Assembly: GCF_016916835.1 (NCBI RefSeq)
Contig: NZ_JAFFIX010000015.1
Location: 62,001 to 126,000 of the forward strand
Source of the DNA: Actinacidiphila bryophytorum
Lineage (GTDB): Bacteria > Actinomycetota > Actinomycetes > Streptomycetales > Streptomycetaceae
DNA length: 64,000 nt
Direction of reading: 5' to 3'
The translations under genes were made by a program, and so were the position numbers. The notes under the pieces are model-generated. The model made no database searches. It was not told where the DNA came from and saw only the letters and a program-made list of their open reading frames with translations. Below are positions 42,566-51,727 of the stretch, piece after piece; the stretch's first letter is position 1; each line of letters opens with the position of its first letter.

Positions 42566-43833
42566 GTCACCGCCTGTCTTTCGTAGGAGCCCGCGTCGGG
42601 CAGGACGCGGAGCGAGCGGAAGGTGGGTACGGCCGGCAGCGTGGCCAGGGCGAGGAGTGCTCCGCCCGCGACGAAGGGGGCGCGCAGCCCCCACGCGTCC
42701 GCGGCGAGGCCGAAGCAGACGCTGCCCAGGGGCATCGCCCCCCACGACACGAGGCGGTGGACGCTGGTGGCACGGCCGAGCAGGTCGGCCGGCATCAGGG
42801 TCTGGCGGAGCGAGACGGCGACGACGTTCCACACCATGGACGCCGCCCCCATGACGAGGAAGGCGGCAAGCGCCGCGTACCAGGTGCTGGACAGTCCCAG
42901 CGCCACCGATGTCGCGCCGACGACCGCGGGGGCGGCGGCCAGCAGCCGCAGCCGGCCGAAGCGGTCGAGGAGCCGTGGAGTGAGCACCCCGCCGAGGAGC
43001 GCCCCCACGGCCAGGGCCGTCAACTGGGTTCCGTAGAAGGCGGTCGGAAGGTGCAGTATCCGGGTGGAGAAGAGCACCAGCAGCGCCAGCTCGCCCAGGT
43101 AGACCGCGTTCATCAGGGCGGAGACCAAGGTCAGGGCGACGAAGGGCCGGTTCGCCAGGCAGATGCGGACGCCGTGGACGATCTGCTGCCGCAAGCCGCC
43201 CGGAAGCTGCCGGCCCCGCGCCGGCTCCGTGCCGCGTACGCCCTGCAGCAGCACGGCGGAGACGACGAAGGACGCCGCGTTCACCAGGAAGGGCAGCGCT
43301 CGCAGCAGCCGGAAGAGGCCGCCCCCCACGAGCTGGCCGGCGAAGTTCTGCCCCGCCTGCATGCCGGAGTACAGGCGGCCGTTGGCGCGCTCCAGATCCG
43401 CGGCCGCGACCAGACGCGGGAGGAGCGCCAGCGAGGCGCAGTCGAAGAAGACCTCCCCGACGCCGAGCAGCCCCGACGCCGTGACCAGCGCGGGAAGTCC
43501 GAGCCGGTGCCCGGCGAGCGCCGCTGCCAGCAGCACGACGACGACCGCACGGCCCGCGTCCGAGACGACCATGACCTTGCGGGGGTCGCCCCGGTCGACG
43601 ACGGCCCCGGCCGGCAGGGCGAGGAGCAGCCACGGCAGGCTGCCGACGGCGGTCACCAGGGACAGCTCCCCGGGCGAGCGGGTGATCTGCGCCGCAAGGA
43701 GCGGAAAGCTCGCGAAGTGCACGCCGGTGCCGGCAGCCGAGACGACCGACGCCCACCAGGTGCGCCGGAAGCCGCCGCCCAGCGCGGTCTGCGTGCGCCG
43801 CGGCCGCGCCCCTGGCACGGCCTCCGCCGTCAC
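42562..43833 (-). CDS. MFS exporter (enterobactin-exporter/macrolide-efflux type)
   Basis: The 423-residue protein has twelve hydrophobic segments and the MFS loop signature between helices 2 and 3 (AGAVVDRGDPRKVMVVSDAG near residue 60). It belongs to the drug-efflux group rather than sugar transporters and probably exports the product of the operon or confers immunity. GTG 43833 overlaps the stop of the upstream LanB-like gene (GTGA). Confidence 0.88.
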   Translation of the reverse strand: MTAEAVPGARPRRTQTALGGGFRRTWWASVVSAAGTGVHFASFPLLAAQITRSPGELSLVTAVGSLPWLLLALPAGAVVDRGDPRKVMVVSDAGRAVVVVLLAAALAGHRLGLPALVTASGLLGVGEVFFDCASLALLPRLVAAADLERANGRLYSGMQAGQNFAGQLVGGGLFRLLRALPFLVNAASFVVSAVLLQGVRGTEPARGRQLPGGLRQQIVHGVRICLANRPFVALTLVSALMNAVYLGELALLVLFSTRILHLPTAFYGTQLTALAVGALLGGVLTPRLLDRFGRLRLLAAAPAVVGATSVALGLSSTWYAALAAFLVMGAASMVWNVVAVSLRQTLMPADLLGRATSVHRLVSWGAMPLGSVCFGLAADAWGLRAPFVAGGALLALATLPAVPTFRSLRVLPDAGSYERQAVT

Positions 43834-46415
43834 CGCTGTCCCCGGGAGAAGAGGGCGCAGCGCAGTTCCGAGGTGTGGCGGGCGCCGCCGACGTCGAGCC
43901 ACAGCCGGTCGGGCGCCGGAAGCATCTCCATGAGGTGCACCAGGCCCCCGTCCGCCCGGGCCGTCCGCATCAGCTGGCGGACCAGCAGCGGGGAGTCCAG
44001 GTCCACGTACAGCGGCTTCGGCTCGGCGGCGACCTTGGCGAAGAGCTGGTCGGGCAGCCTCGCCGTACGCCGCAGTTTGTGCAGGCGGGCGAAGTCGGCG
44101 GCGTCGTCCCCGCCGCTGCCCGGCGCCAGCGCAGCGGCGGGCAGCCACCACTGCTCGCGGGCCAGCACCACGCGCCCGCAGGTGAGGCGCGGCAGGTGCG
44201 TACGCCCGCCGAGTGCCACGACGCCGCCGCCGAAGTACCGGGGGAAGGCGAACACCGCCAGCGGATCGCCGCTGATGCTCGCCGAGCCGGCCGGTGCGGC
44301 CAGCAGCCGCAGCCGCCGCCGGCGGCCGCGGGCGCGCAGCTCCAGCCGCTCGTCCGTCACGCGGACGTACATGTCCGCGGGCGAGATCACGTCCTGCGGG
44401 GACTTGCGGGACACGCCCAGGAGTTCCAGGTCCGCCAGGGGCAGCGGCACCTGGGCGGAGGTCTTGGAGGAGTGCACGCGGACGAGGTCGACGACCTCCT
44501 CGTCGGGGTCGGCCGCCCGGGCGTAGTGGTCCGCGACGAGGTGCGGCAGGTCCGGCTGCTCCGCGGCGAGAAGCGGGGCGACACTGGTGTGCGTCAGGAG
44601 GTCGCGTACGGCGTGGCAGTCCCCGATCACCGCCTGGAAGTCGCCGGCCGCGAGCGCCCCGGCCCCGGAGGCGGCGAACATGACGTCCGGGTTGATCACC
44701 GCGGACGGCCAGGAGGGGTACGCGCCGAGCAGTTCGCGCACGCTTGCGGCGGACACCTCCACGCGCCGGCGGCCCAGGTCCTCCCCGTACAGCTGCGCAG
44801 CGATCCGCTCTTCGACCTGCGCCAGGCGCAGGTCGACCTGTGCGCACGCGCGGGCCACGGAGCCGGAGTCGGCGGCGAAAAGCTCGTAGAAGTCGAACAG
44901 CGGTATCTCGGCGCCGGCCTCGTAGCGGTCGCGGCACCAGTCGTGGAGGATGCCGGACTCCAGCCGCATGCGAAGGCGCGGCCCGATCAGCATCAGGTCG
45001 TACGCCGGAGCCAGTTCCTGCTGCAGGAAGGCCGCCATGTCGGTGCCGACGGTGAGTCCGGTCAGGCCGCTGCGGCACTCCTCGAACACGATGCTGCGGT
45101 CGGCGTAGATACGGCCGTGGCCGCGGTTGGCGGCGCGGCCGGTGAACGCCTCGAAGAGCGACTTCAGATCGTCCAGCAGCGCCGGGCGCCGGGCAGGGCC
45201 GGCCTCGGCGAATTCCGTGAGGAAGTGTTCGACGTGCTCCAGCAGGATCCGCGCCTCGGGTGCGTCGGCGAGACCCTCGGCGAGCAGTTCGCGCAGGTCG
45301 TGCACCGCGGACGGTGTCCCCGTCGGGATCTCGAAACCGGAGCTGACCCACTGCCCCCGCACCAGGTCCCGCAGCAGGTCGTCGAGGAGGGCAGGCCCGG
45401 ACGGCTGCTCGGCCCCGAGCCACTTCTCGAACGCCGGCCGCAGTGCTGCCAGCGGGGTGCGGCCGTCGCAGCGGCCGAGCAGCCAGCGCTCGGCGCCGGT
45501 CAGTGTCCGCTCGTCCACCCGGCGGAATCTCCACTCCTCGAAGACGCCGGACCCGCCGGACCCGCCGGACCCGCCGGAGGTGAAGTCGTAGCGGACGGCG
45601 CGGTCCCGGTCCAGGAAGACCAAGGGGTGCAGCCTGGGCCGGACCCGGTCGCGGAACGCCGGGTGCGCGGCCACCGCGTCGGCGATCGCCTGGGCGGCCC
45701 AGTGGCTCAGGAACACGGTGCGCACCGGCCCGGTGCCGGCGCCCAGGCGGAGGCCGTGCCCCCGTCCCAGCCGGCCGGGTGTGAACGGGCCGAAGTGCGC
45801 ATGGGTCTCGTTCTTCGTGGCGACCCGTTGCAGGTAGCGCGTCAACGTGTCGACGCGCCGGCGTGCCGGTCCCGAGAAGTCGGTGGGCTTCGTGTCCAGC
45901 CAGCCGACGAAGAGGCGGTGGGCGGCGTCGTTCGACAGGAGCAGCGCGTCGCGGAGCGTCTCGTCGGAGAACGCGTCGACCACCGCCAGCCGCCCCGCCT
46001 GGGCCGACGTCTCGTACCGGGCGCGGAATTCGGCCTGCGCCGCCCGGCAGCGCTCCTGCGCGGCCTCCCAGCCGCGCATCGTGCGGCGCGTGCGGGCCAG
46101 TTCGCGCAGCAGCAGGACATCGCGCGGACGGGGCGTGCGTCCCTGGCCGATCCTGGTGCCCGCCTCGTCGAACCGCGCCGACGGGGCGTCGTCGGAAAGG
46201 GCGTCGTCGGACGGGGCGTCGTCGGACAGGACGGCGAGCAGGTCCTGCCGCGCCGCCGCCAGATCGCGGGCGGCCTGCTCCCACTCGGCGACCGCCGGGG
46301 CCAGCGACGGGGCACGAAGCCCGTCGAGACGCGCATGCGGATACCCGGCCTGGCGGAGGAACGCGACCGGCAGGAGCGACCACTGCGACGCCGTCGCCGC
46401 TGCGGGGTGGTCCAT
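43830..46415 (-). CDS. LanB-type tRNA-dependent glutamylation-domain protein 2 (no elimination domain)
   Basis: The 861-residue protein is a lantibiotic dehydratase N-terminal domain over its whole length. It opens with a QWSLLPVAFLRQAGYP start, carries RVATKNETHAHFGPFTPGRL near residue 194 and closes with the MEMLPAPDRLWLDVGG...SELRCA end of that domain. The C-terminal SpaB_C elimination domain of NisB-like enzymes is absent, so it can add amino acids from aminoacyl-tRNA but not eliminate glutamate by itself. The KNETHAHFGP segment differs from the TPFG-type motif of dehydratases. ATG 46415 has GAGAGAGG upstream; ATG 46469 overlapping the PHP stop is an alternative. It is likely a peptide aminoacyl-tRNA ligase or half of a split dehydratase. 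Confidence 0.85.
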   Translation of the reverse strand: MDHPAAATASQWSLLPVAFLRQAGYPHARLDGLRAPSLAPAVAEWEQAARDLAAARQDLLAVLSDDAPSDDALSDDAPSARFDEAGTRIGQGRTPRPRDVLLLRELARTRRTMRGWEAAQERCRAAQAEFRARYETSAQAGRLAVVDAFSDETLRDALLLSNDAAHRLFVGWLDTKPTDFSGPARRRVDTLTRYLQRVATKNETHAHFGPFTPGRLGRGHGLRLGAGTGPVRTVFLSHWAAQAIADAVAAHPAFRDRVRPRLHPLVFLDRDRAVRYDFTSGGSGGSGGSGVFEEWRFRRVDERTLTGAERWLLGRCDGRTPLAALRPAFEKWLGAEQPSGPALLDDLLRDLVRGQWVSSGFEIPTGTPSAVHDLRELLAEGLADAPEARILLEHVEHFLTEFAEAGPARRPALLDDLKSLFEAFTGRAANRGHGRIYADRSIVFEECRSGLTGLTVGTDMAAFLQQELAPAYDLMLIGPRLRMRLESGILHDWCRDRYEAGAEIPLFDFYELFAADSGSVARACAQVDLRLAQVEERIAAQLYGEDLGRRRVEVSAASVRELLGAYPSWPSAVINPDVMFAASGAGALAAGDFQAVIGDCHAVRDLLTHTSVAPLLAAEQPDLPHLVADHYARAADPDEEVVDLVRVHSSKTSAQVPLPLADLELLGVSRKSPQDVISPADMYVRVTDERLELRARGRRRRLRLLAAPAGSASISGDPLAVFAFPRYFGGGVVALGGRTHLPRLTCGRVVLAREQWWLPAAALAPGSGGDDAADFARLHKLRRTARLPDQLFAKVAAEPKPLYVDLDSPLLVRQLMRTARADGGLVHLMEMLPAPDRLWLDVGGARHTSELRCALFSRGQR

Positions 46416-46465
46416 GGGTGCCTCTCTCGTGTCCTGGGGTGGGGGCGGTGCCGCCCCGCGCTCGC

Positions 46466-47371
46466 TCATGCGGCGAGGAGGCGGGCGAGCAGGTCGTCGG
46501 CAGCCGGTCCGCCGCTCGGCAGGCGGCCGGGGGCGGTGGCCCACGGCTTGACGTCGGTGCCGTGGAAGTCCGAGCCCGCGGTGGCGGCCATGCGGTGTTC
46601 CGCGCACAGCCCGGCCAGGGCCTCGACCTGGGCCGTGTCGTGCCAGGTGGTCCACACCTCGAGCCCGGCCAGGCCCGCGTCCCGGAGCGTGCGCAGATCG
46701 GCGCGCGGGTCGAAGGCGCCCAGCAGGACACGCCCCGGGTGGGCGAGCACCGGGACGCCGCCCGCGTCCCGCGCCCAGCCCAGGACGTCGACCAGGTGCG
46801 GCCTGGCGGGTTCCTCGACGTGAAAGGGGCGGCCGGGCTCGAACCACTGCCGCTGGAGGGCCATGAGGTCGTCGGCCCGATGACCGGCGAAGCGCGGGTC
46901 GTCTGCGGCCGCTTCCAGGAACAGCCGCAGGAAGACGCCGTAGTACGGCACGCGGTCCGGTCCCACCGCGGACTCCACGGCGGCGCGCGTCAGGGGGAGG
47001 CCGGCCTCGGCGACGACGTCCACCGACCGGTGGAACCAGGCCAGCCTGCGCGCGTGGTGGGAGTGCACCCGGGCCACCAAGTCCGCGTCGGACGTGGCGT
47101 AGACCAGGCAGTGGACCTCGTGGCCCTTCCAGGTGGCGCTGACCTCGCAGCCGGTGACCGCCCTGCCGCCGAGTCCTTCGAAGGCCGCACGGAACTCGGC
47201 ACTTCCCGCGAAGCTGTCGTGGTCGGTGCAGGCGGCCACGGTGACGCCGTGCGCCGACGCGGTCTCGGCCAGCCGGCCCGGGGCCAGCGACCCGTCGGAG
47301 ACCGTGCTGTGCAGATGCAGGTCGATGCCGCGGGCTCCCCACACATCCCCCGCTTGCCGGGCAGGTGTCAT
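46466..47371 (-). CDS. PHP-domain phosphoesterase (TrpH/YciV type)
   Basis: The 301-residue protein has the PHP metal motifs in order: IDLHLHSTVSDGSL near residue 16, ACTDHDSF near 48, PVLAHPGRVL near 202 and ATAGSDFHGTD near 268. Relatives hydrolyse 3',5'-bisphosphonucleotides or trim RNA 5' ends. It lies between two tRNA-dependent LanB-type genes and overlaps the first by four bases (ATGA), so a role in recycling a nucleotide or phosphorylated intermediate of the pathway is possible. Such a gene is not a usual member of lanthipeptide clusters. Confidence 0.88.
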   Translation of the reverse strand: MTPARQAGDVWGARGIDLHLHSTVSDGSLAPGRLAETASAHGVTVAACTDHDSFAGSAEFRAAFEGLGGRAVTGCEVSATWKGHEVHCLVYATSDADLVARVHSHHARRLAWFHRSVDVVAEAGLPLTRAAVESAVGPDRVPYYGVFLRLFLEAAADDPRFAGHRADDLMALQRQWFEPGRPFHVEEPARPHLVDVLGWARDAGGVPVLAHPGRVLLGAFDPRADLRTLRDAGLAGLEVWTTWHDTAQVEALAGLCAEHRMAATAGSDFHGTDVKPWATAPGRLPSGGPAADDLLARLLAA

Positions 47372-49938
47372 GGCGTGGTCCCTCCGGAGAAGACCGCGCA
47401 GCGCAGCTCGCTGGTGCGCGGTGCGCCGTCGACGTCGAGCCAGAGTTCGCCGGGGCCGGGGAGCATCTCGGAGAACTCCACCGGGCCGGCCGCCCCGCGG
47501 GCGAGGCGGAACAGCTGGTGCACCAGCAGCGGGGACTCCCAGTCCACGTACACGGGCTTGGGCTCGCCGGGGATCTTCGCGAACCCGTGCCGCGGCAGGT
47601 CGAGGTCGCCGCGCAGCCGGCGTGCGGCGGCGAACTCGGCCGCAGCGCCGCGCGCGCTGCCGGCCCCCGGGCTCCAGCCGCTCAGTGCGCCCGGCGCGAA
47701 CCGCCAGCGCTCGCGGTGCAGGACGACGCGGCCGCAGCGGATACGGGGCAGGTGGCCGTGGTCGAGTGCGCCGATGCCGACGCCCCCGTAGTGGCGCGGG
47801 AAGGCGAACGGGGACAGCGGGTCCTGGCGGAGGCCGGAACCGCCGGCCAGGGGCGCCATCAGCCGGACCCGCCGCCCGTCCGGGCGCACCCGCAGCTGCG
47901 GGAGTCCCGCGCGGACCACGAGGAAGAGCGCGGAGGGCTGGATCACCTGGTCGCGGGGCTTGGGTGACAGGCCGAAGACCTCGAGGTCCGGGCAGGGGTG
48001 CTGGAGCGCGGCGCCCGTCTTGTCCAGATGCGCCCGGGACAGGTCGAGCAGGATCTCGTCGGGGTCCAGGAGGGAGCGGTATCCCGCGTGGATGCCGCTG
48101 ACCAGGTCGGGGGCCAGCTCCTGGACGAGCGGTGCGAAGCTGGAGTGGGTGAGGACGTCCCGTACGGCGTGGCAGTCGCCGACGACGAGGCGGAAGTCGC
48201 CTGCCGCGATGTCGGCGGCGCTTCCCGCGGCGATCATGACGTCGGGGTTGCACAGCGCCGCAGGGGTCCTCGGATACCGGGCGATCACCTTGTCGAGGTC
48301 CGCCCGCTCGATCAGGACCTCGTGTACGGCGCGGTCGGCGGACCCCAGCAGCGCGGCTGTGACCTCCCGGTCGAGCGCGCCGACCTCCGCGTCGACCTGC
48401 CGGCACTCCTCGTCCAGGGCGGGCTTGTCGGCGAAGAACCCCTCGTAGAAGTCCCGGAGCGGCACTTCGGTGCCGGCGCCGAAGCACCGGGTCATCCAGC
48501 GGCCGAGGATGTCGGTCTCCCTGCGGATCCGCAGCCGCGGGGACAGCAGGACCAGGTCGAACACCGCCGACAGCTCCGTGGTGACGGCCCGGGCGACCTC
48601 GCTGCCCAAGGTCAGCTCGCGCACCGGGCCGAGTGCCTCTTCGTAGAGGACGCTGCGGTCCGCGTAGTGCCGTCCGCGGGACCGGTTGGGCGCGGTGCCG
48701 GTGGCGGCCTGGAAGTCATCCTTGAGCGCGGCGAACTGCCGGGCGCGCGAGGCGTGCGGCGCCCGTGAGAAGGCCGTGAGCCCCTCCTGCAGGCGGCGGA
48801 CCGTCGCCGCTTCCGGACTGTTCTCCTGACCCGCGCCGGTGAGCAGCGCGTCGAGGACACCCAGCGGGTCGGGTGCGCCGACCGGGATCTCCCAGCGGTC
48901 GACGATCCACCCGGCCTCCGCCAGCTCTGACACGGCGGCGTCGAAGCGCCGCGCCGACGGCGACCCGTCGCGCAGGGTCCAGGCCCTGCGCAGGTCCGCG
49001 ATGCTCGTCGCGCCGTCGCAGCGCTCCCACAGCCAGCGGTGGTCGTCGGTCAGGACACGGCGGTCCTGCTCGGCGAACGTCCAGCCGTCGGCCGTACCGG
49101 TGGCCGTGGTCGAGGCGTACAGCCGCAGCTCGCCGCGGTGGTGCAGGGCGAGGGGACGGCGCCGCGGGCACACCGCGCCCCGGACCGCCGGCCGGCGGCT
49201 GAAGACCGCGGCCAGTTCCTCGCCCGCCCAGTGGGACCAGAAGCTGCGGCGCTCCACGGGTCCTGGCCGCCAGTGGGCACCTCCCGGCCTTGGCCCGAAC
49301 CGGGCGACCGATATCGGGCCGAAGTGCGAATGGCTCTCGTTCTTGGTGGCGACCCGCTGGAGGTACATGGCCAGCAGGTCGGTCATACGCCGCCGATGGC
49401 CGGGTGAGCTGTCCTCCGCCCGGTCCAGCCACGCCTCGAACTCGGCATACCGGGCGTCGTTGGACAGCAGCAGCACCTCCCGCAACTCGGGGGCCGCGAA
49501 GAGTGCGACGACCGCGCTGCGGGCGCGATCCAGTGCCGCGTCGTGCTCGCGGACCCGGGCCTGCCAGGCGGCGTCGAGACGGACGACGGCCGCCTGGTAG
49601 CGCAGTGCCACGGCCTGTTGCGGTTCAGGGAGCACCGTGAGCACCGTGTCCAGGACGGTGTCCGGGAGCGGCCTGAGCATTCCCACGTACGACGCGGTGG
49701 CCCCCTGAACGCCGTGTTCGTGGGCACGGAGCGCCGCCTTGAGCGCCGCCGCGTGCTCCGCCAGCAGCCGCCTCCGGCCGAGCAGTCTGTCGAAGTCCGC
49801 CGCCAACTCCGGGTCCGCCAGCGGTTCCAGGAGTGCGAAGGGGAAGCCCGCGTACCGCAACAGCGCGACGGGGCTCACCGACCACTGGGCGGGCGAGCTG
49901 TCCACGTCGTCACGTCGGTACGGTTCGAATGGGGTCAC
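47368..49938 (-). CDS. LanB-type tRNA-dependent glutamylation-domain protein 1 (no elimination domain)
   Basis: The 856-residue protein parallels LanB protein 2: QWSVSPVALLRYAGFPFALL near residue 18, ATKNESHSHFGPISVARFGP near 196, and the domain end LWLDVDGAPRTSELRCAVF; again there is no SpaB_C region. The two are clearly paralogous but well diverged, so each probably uses a different aminoacyl-tRNA or peptide. It is the first gene of a nine-gene minus-strand operon joined by overlapping stop and start codons. GTG 49938 has a weak GAGAA site. A TGAGTA palindrome is about 40 bp upstream. Confidence 0.85.
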   Translation of the reverse strand: MTPFEPYRRDDVDSSPAQWSVSPVALLRYAGFPFALLEPLADPELAADFDRLLGRRRLLAEHAAALKAALRAHEHGVQGATASYVGMLRPLPDTVLDTVLTVLPEPQQAVALRYQAAVVRLDAAWQARVREHDAALDRARSAVVALFAAPELREVLLLSNDARYAEFEAWLDRAEDSSPGHRRRMTDLLAMYLQRVATKNESHSHFGPISVARFGPRPGGAHWRPGPVERRSFWSHWAGEELAAVFSRRPAVRGAVCPRRRPLALHHRGELRLYASTTATGTADGWTFAEQDRRVLTDDHRWLWERCDGATSIADLRRAWTLRDGSPSARRFDAAVSELAEAGWIVDRWEIPVGAPDPLGVLDALLTGAGQENSPEAATVRRLQEGLTAFSRAPHASRARQFAALKDDFQAATGTAPNRSRGRHYADRSVLYEEALGPVRELTLGSEVARAVTTELSAVFDLVLLSPRLRIRRETDILGRWMTRCFGAGTEVPLRDFYEGFFADKPALDEECRQVDAEVGALDREVTAALLGSADRAVHEVLIERADLDKVIARYPRTPAALCNPDVMIAAGSAADIAAGDFRLVVGDCHAVRDVLTHSSFAPLVQELAPDLVSGIHAGYRSLLDPDEILLDLSRAHLDKTGAALQHPCPDLEVFGLSPKPRDQVIQPSALFLVVRAGLPQLRVRPDGRRVRLMAPLAGGSGLRQDPLSPFAFPRHYGGVGIGALDHGHLPRIRCGRVVLHRERWRFAPGALSGWSPGAGSARGAAAEFAAARRLRGDLDLPRHGFAKIPGEPKPVYVDWESPLLVHQLFRLARGAAGPVEFSEMLPGPGELWLDVDGAPRTSELRCAVFSGGTTP

Positions 49939-49976
49939 GGAACGGTGATTCTCACGTGGCGGTCGGAGGCCCGCCT

Positions 49977-49993
49977 AGAGCAGGCAGTACTCA
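49977..49993. promoter_or_regulatory. TGAGTA-type palindrome upstream of the lanB operon
   Basis: On the minus strand TGAGTACTGCCTGCTCT, with four of six arm pairs matching, 39 bp before the first gene and 142 bp before the divergent peptide gene. Confidence 0.5.
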
Positions 49994-50134
49994 TGCGCCG
50001 TTGCGAACGCCCGCCGTCGCCGCCCCCGCGGTCGGGCACCTCGCGGGTGTAACTCCCGACGCTATTGACGGAGCGGGGCGGCATGCGGCCCCGCATCCCG
50101 CCCGTCGTACGACGGACCGTCAGAAGGAGCGCCC

Positions 50135-50257
50135 ATGAACAAGCTGACCGTCGACGCGCCTCCGCAGATCGGCATCATCTGCGTAGGCTGCGCGTCGGGC
50201 AGCACCGGCCTGCTGGAGGACGCCATCGCCGGCTTCAAGGCGGCGACCGGCCGCTGA
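50135..50257 (+). CDS. 40-residue candidate precursor or scaffold peptide, divergent from the lanB operon
   Basis: A small gene with ATG 50135 and AGAAGGAG six bases upstream, an excellent site. The peptide is MNKLTVDAPPQIG followed by IICVGCASGSTG and a C-terminal helix-like LLEDAIAGFKAATGR. It has two cysteines (16, 19) and five Ser/Thr (5, 21, 23, 24, 38). Its place opposite the two LanB-type genes makes it the best candidate for their peptide substrate: either a modified core around Cys16-Thr24 or, in PEARL fashion, a scaffold to whose C-terminal Arg amino acids are added. No homologue is known to me. Confidence 0.65.
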   Translation: MNKLTVDAPPQIGIICVGCASGSTGLLEDAIAGFKAATGR

Positions 50258-50368
50258 TCCACCGATGACCCAGCGGGTGTGGGAGGTCCACCTCGCCGGA
50301 GGGGCCAGGACCGACGGGCTGTCCGCGCCGAGGTCACAGTCGTGCCCTGACCCCGCAGGCCCCGCCGG

Positions 50369-51727
50369 TCAGCGCTCCTGGCCGTGCGGGGCCGCTTCGC
50401 CGTTTCCTGCGGACGCCGCGCCCAGCCGGCGGACCGCGGGGACGGCGTGGTTGGCGGCCGCGAGCAGGGCCAGGCCGGCCGCGATGGCCAGAACGGGGGC
50501 GTCGACCCCGAAGGAGTCCGCCAGGGCCCCGCTCGCGGCCGGAGCGAGCCAGGCGAGGGACTGGGCGGCCGTGCCGATCGTGGTCAGCACGCGCGCGGTC
50601 ATCGCGTCCGAGACGTTCTCCGTCACGCCGGTGGTGAACACGACGTTGAGCGGCGTGACGAGGACGAGGCTGGCGCCCAGGCACAGGGCGGCAAGCCACG
50701 GCCGGGACGCCAGCAGCACGAGGCTGCCGACACCGCCTGCGAGCAGCCAGGACACGGTCAGGACGATGCGGTGGCCCGGCACGCGCTGGACGACCTGTCC
50801 TGCGGCGAGGGCGCCGCCCAGGGCGCAGGCGGCCGCCAGCGCCTCGGCCCCGCCGATCGTCGAGGGCGAGGCGCCGTGGCTGCGCAGCGTCACGACGAAC
50901 ATGAAGCCGAGCCCGGCCAGGAGCAGGTTGGTCACCGCGGACCACAGCATCGCGTACCGCAGGAAGGCCCTGCTCCTGATGTACGCCAGTCCGGTGAGGA
51001 GGTCGCTCAGCACCGGGGGGCGCGCGGCGGTCCGCCCGGGGGTGTCCGGTCCCAGGGGGGTGCGGACGAACAGGCAGGCGAGCGTCACGGCCCCGAAGGA
51101 CAGGGCGTCGGCGAGGAAGGGCGCCCACCGCGCCGTCGTGAACAGCGCGGCCCCCAGCGGCGCCCCGGCCAGCTGGGCGCCGTAGTCGCGCGCCTGGACC
51201 CGGGCGTAGGCGGCCTTGAGCTGCCCTGCGGGGACGATGCGCCGCACGATCGGCGCCGCCGCGCCGGTGAAGGCCGCCGCCGCCAGGCCCTGGGCCAGCG
51301 CCAGGGCGGCGATCAGCGGCAGCCCGGGGCTGCCGGCGGCCACAGCCCAGAAGACCCCTCCCATGGCGGCCGCCTGGACCAGTGAGGCCCCCGCCAGCAG
51401 GGCGCGTCTCGGGTAGCGGTCGGCGGCCACTCCGGCGGGCAGCAGGCCCGCGACCCGGCCGGCGGCCTCGCAGGTGCCCGCGATCCCGGCGTCGGCCGCG
51501 GATCCGGTGACGGCCAGGATCAGCAGGGGGAAGGCCAGTGCGGAGATGTGGGTGCCAAGACCGGACACCGCGGTGCCGGACCACCAGAGGTTGTAGTCCC
51601 GGTTCCGCCACAACGGCGCCGGCCGCGGCGCGTGACGACTGCCCGTCGGATCCGCGGGGACCGCGGGCGGGGGGTCGTCACCGCTCGGCGGCGGCTGCGG
51701 GGAAGGGCTGGTATCGCTGTCAGTCAC
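50369..51727 (-). CDS. MFS transporter
   Basis: The 452-residue protein has a Pro-rich cytoplasmic N-terminus, then RNRDYNLWWSGTAVSGLGTH and twelve hydrophobic segments with the MFS loop GVAADRYPRRALLAGA near residue 118. This start is typical of enterobactin-exporter-like MFS proteins in specialised-metabolite clusters. GTG 51727 overlaps the LAL regulator gene's end by eight bases, so both are coupled. It may export one of the peptides; the locus has a second MFS gene in the lanB operon. Confidence 0.88.
   Translation of the reverse strand: MTDSDTSPSPQPPPSGDDPPPAVPADPTGSRHAPRPAPLWRNRDYNLWWSGTAVSGLGTHISALAFPLLILAVTGSAADAGIAGTCEAAGRVAGLLPAGVAADRYPRRALLAGASLVQAAAMGGVFWAVAAGSPGLPLIAALALAQGLAAAAFTGAAAPIVRRIVPAGQLKAAYARVQARDYGAQLAGAPLGAALFTTARWAPFLADALSFGAVTLACLFVRTPLGPDTPGRTAARPPVLSDLLTGLAYIRSRAFLRYAMLWSAVTNLLLAGLGFMFVVTLRSHGASPSTIGGAEALAAACALGGALAAGQVVQRVPGHRIVLTVSWLLAGGVGSLVLLASRPWLAALCLGASLVLVTPLNVVFTTGVTENVSDAMTARVLTTIGTAAQSLAWLAPAASGALADSFGVDAPVLAIAAGLALLAAANHAVPAVRRLGAASAGNGEAAPHGQER

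Noticed and set aside
43830..49938. Thiopeptide cluster, suggested by two LanB-type proteins
   Set aside because: No cyclodehydratase, [4+2] cyclase or elimination protein, and no Ser/Cys-rich thiopeptide core was found.
50265..51185. 306-codon plus-strand frame after the 40-residue peptide gene
   Set aside because: Antisense to the MFS gene with shadow-like composition.
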